Source: Cenococcum geophilum 1.58
Taxonomy: Eukaryota > Ascomycota > Dothideomycetes > Gloniales > Gloniaceae
NCBI GenBank assembly: GCA_001692895.1
Contig: KV748216.1
Span: 930,001 to 994,000 of the forward strand
Direction: 5' to 3'
Length of the DNA stretch: 64,000 nt
In this document: piece by piece, positions 58,850 through 64,000 of the stretch
How positions within the stretch are numbered: the stretch's first letter is position 1
Layout: the number at the start of each line of letters is the position of its first letter
Program-made: the position numbers and the translations under genes
Notes under the pieces: generated by a model
Seen by the model: only the letters and a program-made list of their open reading frames with translations
What the model was told of the DNA's origin: nothing
Databases searched by the model: none

Positions 58850-61800
58850 TTTAACTTAGGATCACTAGGACCCTTGTTAGTATCACTTAAGATTAATATA
58901 AAATTACCACGAGCTAATTAGGTATAGGTCCTTTGAGCTCTAGTACGCGCCGCTCTGCCAGATTAATAGAGTAGGAAAGGTGGCGGCTCTTAATAGTTAT
59001 TAGGTACCAAATAGGTTGTAACAGGCTCCTTCTCACCAATATTTTAGTAAGGATCGCCTAATATAGTACCATAGAGTACCTCCGTGTTATCAAGCCACGA
59101 GTTGTCATTGTCCTCCCCCGATTTTAAAATGACCACCTCATCCTCTAACCCCCCCAAATCTTCATTATACAGCACCAACGGCCCGTTAAACGGTAGCTCC
59201 TTATCCTCCTTAATATCCTTATCTACTTTGTTAGCTAGTTCTTTGTTTTAGATTAGAAATTAGCTAAGATCTACGCTGCTGCTCGGTTAAGTAAGTATAA
59301 GCCGACTTCTAGACTCTACCTACTCCTTCTACTTCCGGGCCTCCTCCTACCTTTCCTTTTAAAGCTCTTACACAGCAACGTCAGTAGCACGTTTAGCAAT
59401 CTTAGCGCTTATTTTACCCCGCTGGTTAGCCTTACCGTATTTCTTTTTAGGTGGTGGCTGCCAGCAAGCCTTTAAAGGAACCTTAAATGGAGCGCCCTCT
59501 GGTAGTAATCGAAGCTCTATCTATCTAGTTAAAATAGCTACTTAAGCCACCTCAAAGTCTTTAAATTTATTAGCAAGCTCACTTATCTCTTTAGTAGGAA
59601 GGTCCTTAATAATATTAAGGAGCCAGAGAACCGATAGCCGGATCCTAGTAAGAGCCTCCAGGTACCTTAGCAGTAGGTCGCCCTAGAACGCCATATCCTT
59701 AATATATCGCGGCTACTAATCTAGAGCGGTAATTAGCTTTATTGCGATGCACTAATAAGGGTAGATTAAAGCCGGCGATATAGGAAGCCTTTGTATTAAG
59801 CACCAAATAAGCATATAGCGATAGGGGAGGCCATATCAGTAGGGGTCCTTGTAGTCGCAGTCGTCCTGCTTCTATTCTCAATCGGCCCACTCCTGCTTTT
59901 CCTTATTCGTCAAAGCTTTCGCACTATATATAGAGTTAAAGATTCGCTTAAGCGCATAGTGTATCACTACACCGTTAATTTACGTGAAGTGGTGCTAAAA
60001 GAGATCTAGGGTGATAATTTGGGGGAGGGACATTTCGGATGTATATTCGGATTTAATCAACTCCTTACACAATATCGAGATCCATTTCTTTAGCTTAATT
60101 ATAGTATCCTTAAGGCTTAATTAATAATTGGTAAAGCATTTCAATCCTCTATTAATACCCTCACCTTATTAGCTTGCCGCTGTACCTAAATTTGAAAGGT
60201 ATCTAGTGAGGGAGTAAGCGGTTAAGGAAAAGTTGATGTTAAAATAAGGTTTTTAAGCTGGGGAATAGAATGTCGCCACGAGACATTCGGATAAGCTTTA
60301 CTATAGGCCAGCCCATAGTAAAGCTCATCTAAATGCCTTATGGCGACATTTTATTCCCTAGTTTACTAAAACTTACCTAATATAACAGGTAATTATCTGG
60401 CTCTCCTTTTTAACGTATATAGTCTAAAACCATACCTTATCGTATGGGTGTAGCTTATCTAGGACTGCCTTTTAATTGGCTTTAAGCTCTGCTACCGTTT
60501 TAAATTTTAGGTAGGGCTAAAATAGTTCCTTTACTACCTTCCTCTCCTCCGCTAAGTAGCCATGCGGCCTCTTAGCCTTTATTTAGATCCCCTTATTAAT
60601 CCGCTTCTTTATTGCCTTTACGGCGTGCCACTAATAGTACTAGAAAACAACTGTAATTAACTGCCCTACCAATAAGGCGGCCGTAAAGCCCTTACCAAAA
60701 TCGGTAATAATAACTTTAGGTGGCCGTTTTCAAAGTTTCTGCTAAGTAAACTTTAGTAAAAAGGTCTAATCTGGCTAAGACTCGCTTTTAATAAACGACT
60801 ATATTGCTAGGAAAGAGGACCCTATATTAGTGACGCCAGTAATAATAGCTAATAAGAGCTTGGATCGATTGGTATTAAATATAGCATCTATTTAGTAGCT
60901 AAAGTCGGTAATAAACCTTTGCGCTAAATTTACCTAGATAGGAAGCCATAATATAAGCTACTGGAGACTCTGGGCAATTAGACAACCTAATTCTGGATTA
61001 ATTGTATAGGTATATTAAGACCGGTACTTAAATCCATACTAGTGGAGAAGTAGCTTAAGCGCGCTAAGCGCTCGTGGCTGGCCTTTAGCTCTACTAGGAA
61101 AGCCGCTTAACAATCGCGTTAAGCTATAGTATTTCTTCTTGCTTATATATAACTCCCGGGCAGAAAGCTAACGCTGTATAGTAAGATAGGTCTCTCGAGT
61201 TGCCCTAAGAGTATAGGCTTCTGCAGCTGCCTCTTTAGCCTCTAGTAGTCGATTCTAGTGGCCAATATAAGCAAGGGGATTCGCGACAAAGTCGTGTTCT
61301 GGAGTTTCTAGAGCATCTAGATTAGAGTGCTTAGCACGTATAATAGTCGCCACCTATCCTTTAATATTACTAATATAGCTAGGAAGCTTCTTCTAGGCCA
61401 CCTAAATACACCAGCCGCAGTTCTTTTGGTGTACCTTAGTGGCCTCTCGCTGCTGATTGCTATTCTTACCGCAGAAGTCGTTTAACTTACGGTAGTTCCG
61501 GGTATACTTACTATAGTGTTTATAGCCAAAGATATGGTGCGGTTGTAAAGCGGTTTTATTACCTAAGGATAGTATAATAATAAAGAAGCCTTTGCTAAAG
61601 GCGTAGTCCTAGTATTAATTAAACGCGGCGTTAGAATCCTTAAAGGTCTCGCCATCGTATAGCTCTAGAAGGTGGTGGGCGGGTATAGAGTTAACCACCC
61701 TTTTTACTACTAGAGCCAGGTCCAGGTACAAACGGTGGTTTAGCTGCCACTCCAGACGCTAGATTTTAACTTCTGGTAATAGCGATTAAAGCCATAGCGG

Positions 61801-61960
61801 AAGAGGATCATTTATATCGTATACTAAAGAAGCAGAAGCAGCACGATATTTATGACCGCTGGGGTTTAGAGTTCTAGGAGGGGGTAGAGGAGAGAACGAC
61901 TTTTGCGCAGAGGCCTGCGCCGAGCTCTTTATACCCGCATACCATAGCCGGCGAAGCCAA
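58850..61960 (-). pseudogene. MULE transposase, degraded
   Basis: Minus-strand reading: an N-terminal part with ASASLVYDINDPLPLWL (near 61790-61850), then a FAR1-like region, KGFFIIILSLGNKT, HHIFGYKHYSKYTRNYRKLN and CGWCIQVA (61415-61600). The catalytic core has QIDAIFNTNRSKLLLAIITG (60840-60900; first Asp), then PPKVIITDFGKGFTAALLVG (60665-60725; second Asp), and WHAVKAIKKRINKG (60590-60640; the C/WxH motif). A long C-terminal part follows with QPPPKKKYGKANQRGKISAK (59400-59465). Stops at Gln/Trp codons disable it. It would have cut and reinserted the element. Confidence 0.87.
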
Positions 61961-62497
61961 GATGGAGTTAATAGAGCCTAAGAAACCTTACGCCAAGCAT
62001 CTAGAGCAACCTGGTAAGGGGGGGTGGGGTATTAAGGACTTTAATGGGGTTGCTCTAGCGATTACTAGGTTTTTGTACCGGAGTAGTAGAGGCAGTATGG
62101 GCAGTATAGGCAGCAGGACGACGCTACAGAAGCTCATTAAGGTTAGGAAGAGTTGAATTGATATTAAACAAAGAGCTATTGGCCATGCTGTATAGTAGGA
62201 AGTTGATATAGGCTTTACAAGGTGTAGATTTAGAGCGACTTTATAGTGGAAAACTTCCAGAAACTTACTATTAAAGTCGTCCAACTTCGGCGTTATATCT
62301 TAAACCTAGCATTAAAGTTTACTTTATAAGCTGTTTAGGGCTTTTAGTCTATATAATAAGCTATCAATTCCGCGCCCTAAACTAGTCTATTTACTACCTA
62401 GTTGTATAGATATTCTATGGTGTAAGTTGCGGTGAGGATATGCTTTTTTAAAGTTCTTCCGCACCCGATAGCGGCCCGTGCAGGTGCATTAGTAAGC
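61961..62497. other. MULE subterminal region without a recognised gene
   Basis: Between the transposase start and the right TIR. Short open frames exist on both strands, but none resembles a known protein. Likely the promoter side of the transposase. Confidence 0.4.
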
Positions 62498-62545
62498 GCT
62501 TATTAATCACGGTTGTGTAGGATGATTGTGCCTGGAGACGCTCCG
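62498..62545 (-). repeat. MULE right TIR
   Basis: Inverted partner of 58530-58577, ending GACGCTCCG before the GGATATCTC duplication. Confidence 0.92.
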
Positions 62546-62554
62546 GGATATCTC

Positions 62555-64000
62555 TCTCTATGAGCACACTCGGCTGCCGTACGACCATGAACTAGAAAGA
62601 TACAAGAAGAATAAGATCTATTACTGTAAATACTGTATAGATCTACCGTATGGCGGAAAATCTACAACAAACCTTCGAAATCACCTTAAAAGCAAGCATT
62701 AAATTGATTGTCTAGTCGACGGCCCAGGCATTTGTACGACAGTAAAGACACGGCTTAAGGAGTTATATGAGAGGCTCTCGGCTACTGACTAAGGAGAAGA
62801 AATTGACCAGATTATACTCCGCAAAGTCCTTAATAAGGAGCTTGTTCACGAGGCTCTTATTTCATTAATCGTTGTACGATGTCTTCCATTCCGAATGGTT
62901 GAGTGGCCAGAGTTCCGTATACTTTGTTATGTTCTTAATCCTCAGGCGGACGATATTATTATAATAGCTTATTCTGAAGTTAGTAAACTAATTAACACCT
63001 CCTGGCTCTCCTAAAAGGATATCGTACGACACAAGCTTCAGGCAGCAATATTAAGTATCCATATCTTACTTAATATCTGGACATCTCCAAATAAGCATCT
63101 TCTTCTCGCAGTCTGCGCGCACTTTACTTAGCAGAATAAGCAGAAGTTTTTAAGGGCGCTTTTTGCTCTTCGTACGGTACAATCTCATAGCGGTGAGGAT
63201 TAATTTGGAGTTCTTCTCCCTGTCCTACAGGACTTTAGAGTCGTACGACAGATTGGTGCAATTGTTTGTGATAATGCTTCTACAAATGATACTCTCTGTT
63301 GTATGGTAGGTGCCTACCTAAATTAAGAGGAGAAGATTAACTGGAATCCTGTTTATTAACGTATCCGCTACAATGGCCATATTATTAACCTCGCTGTACA
63401 GGCTTTTCTCTTTAAGGACGTTATTAGTACTGAGTAAATCTAGTTGTACGAAGTAGAGGATGAAAGTGGAGATAAAATCAGCGAAGTATATCTAGCTATT
63501 CGGAGGGATACGTTTCGTTATCTGGGTGTCCTCGGCAAGCTTCACAATATCATCGTCCATACACGAAGTTCTGCAGGTCGTACGAAAGATATTAAGTCTT
63601 TTGCTGGAAGAAGAATTCCTCTTAATAATCGTACGAGATGGAATAGCTGGTTCCATATGCTTAATGTTGCGCTTTAGAAGGATGGGGCGATTTATAAGTA
63701 CTAGAGGAAGTATTAGGACACCCTTAAAGACGACGAGTTAACCAACTTAGACTGGGATACACTTTGTATAATACATGAGTTTCTCTAAATGTTTTACGAA
63801 GTTACCCTTAGAACGTAAGGATATTAAGCAACAATTGACGGTGTACTAACTTTAATGGATGCTCTTGTTCGACACTTTAAAAATAGCCTTATATAACTCT
63901 TATTCCCCTTATCTTAGAAATCTATTAATTTTATAATAGGAATACTATAAAGCTGATAAGGATTTCTGTAAGCGTATCCACGTAGGCTGGCAAGTATTTG
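62555..64000 (+). pseudogene. hAT transposase, main part, partial at the window end
   Basis: Continues the fragment at 58432-58529. A BED-type zinc finger is visible: YYCKYCIDLPYGG then LRNHLKSKH (62620-62700). The catalytic region has VVRQIGAIVCDNASTNDTLC (63240-63300; a hAT core Asp in CDNAS) and GHIINLAVQAFLF (63375-63410). NNRTRWNSWFHML (63625-63665) is the conserved hAT RW motif. A few TAA/TAG codons replace Trp/Gln, fewer than in the retroelements. The C-terminal dimerisation domain is beyond the window. Binds the element ends and cuts DNA in the nucleus in active relatives. Confidence 0.9.

Larger units (their letters stand above)
58530..62545 (-). mobile_element. Complete MULE (Mutator-like) transposon
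   Basis: 4016 bp with 48-bp terminal inverted repeats (CGGAGCGTCTCCAGGCACAA... to ...TTAATAAGC, two mismatches). The 9-bp target duplication is GGACATCTC (58521-58529) and GGATATCTC (62546-62554), one C/T difference. It encodes a minus-strand MULE transposase. The 9-bp duplication is the superfamily standard. It is inserted in the hAT transposase gene. Confidence 0.94.
58250..64000 (+). mobile_element. hAT DNA transposon, 5' part, runs off the window
   Basis: Sequence departs from Gypsy A copy 1 at 58250, where TAGCGTGGTTTAAAATAAAATC opens a new AT-rich leader. The transposase ATG is at 58432. GTTAGCGT (58242-58249) would be the 8-bp target duplication; its partner is outside the window. It contains a MULE at 58530-62545. 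RIP-type damage is lighter than in the Gypsy elements. Confidence 0.75.

Noticed and set aside
61962-62284. Overlapping open frames on both strands inside the MULE
   Set aside because: No recognisable protein; subterminal MULE sequence. The conserved transposase lies to the left.
1-64000. tRNA or rRNA genes
   Set aside because: No cloverleaf with intact A/B boxes and no rRNA core sequence seen by eye; a tRNA scan would be decisive.

Overview
This window looks like a repeat graveyard from a filamentous ascomycete (Pezizomycotina) genome. It is AT-rich, strongly enriched in TA, and has no intact long reading frame, yet recognisable protein families can still be read through it once in-frame TAG/TAA codons are ignored. 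Those stops sit where CAG, CAA or TGG codons are expected, and conserved Asp and Gly codons are shifted to Asn and Arg. That is the footprint of repeat-induced point mutation (RIP, C:G to T:A). The gene families (FunK1 kinase, DUF3435/FluG-type tyrosine recombinase, RecQ-like helicase, DUF6589, chromodomain Ty3/Gypsy, Tad-like LINE, MULE, BED-type hAT) are all familiar from fungal accessory genomes. I cannot name the species.

Layout. 1-1.6 kb: unassigned AT-rich DNA and a GGGGATTTG-type minisatellite. 1.6-4.0 kb (minus): degraded FunK1 kinase. 4.29-5.92 kb: complete small non-autonomous LTR element with a perfect 5-bp target duplication and minisatellites instead of genes. 5.9-12.7 kb: mostly unassigned, with one coding-like remnant (8.9-9.6 kb) and a 17-bp minisatellite (10.2-10.8 kb). 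12.75-15.06 kb (minus): degraded DUF3435 recombinase, the family that includes Starship captains. 15.5-18.6 kb (plus): RecQ-like helicase C-terminal half with a 51-bp (17-residue) tandem repeat tail. 18.6-22.5 kb: a 1.9-kb tandem duplication of an unrecognised coiled-coil gene. 22.6-25.6 kb (minus): DUF6589-like gene remnant.

26.9-28.5 kb: inverted-repeat DNA element packed with 12-bp minisatellites. 28.5-43.0 kb: a three-level nest, Gypsy A (29110-35093, minus) inside Gypsy B (28864-41636, plus) inside Gypsy D gag. A and B each have paired LTRs and perfect 5-bp target duplications. Two foldback/TIR elements sit at 42790-43001 and 43050-43652. 43.7-45.4 kb: LINE reverse transcriptase remnant (minus), cut by Gypsy C (45446 to about 51.8 kb, plus), whose 3' LTR I cannot find. 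53082-58249: a second copy of Gypsy A, cut by a hAT element starting near 58250 and running off the window. The hAT transposase gene is split by a complete MULE (58530-62545) with 48-bp TIRs and a 9-bp target duplication. Removing the MULE and one duplication restores the hAT reading frame exactly.

No working gene can be supported. The biology is the insertion history: successive transposition followed by RIP. The youngest-looking layers are the hAT and the small foldback elements, which carry the fewest RIP-type changes. The most interesting candidate is the DUF3435 remnant with co-oriented neighbours, a possible decayed Starship-type element.
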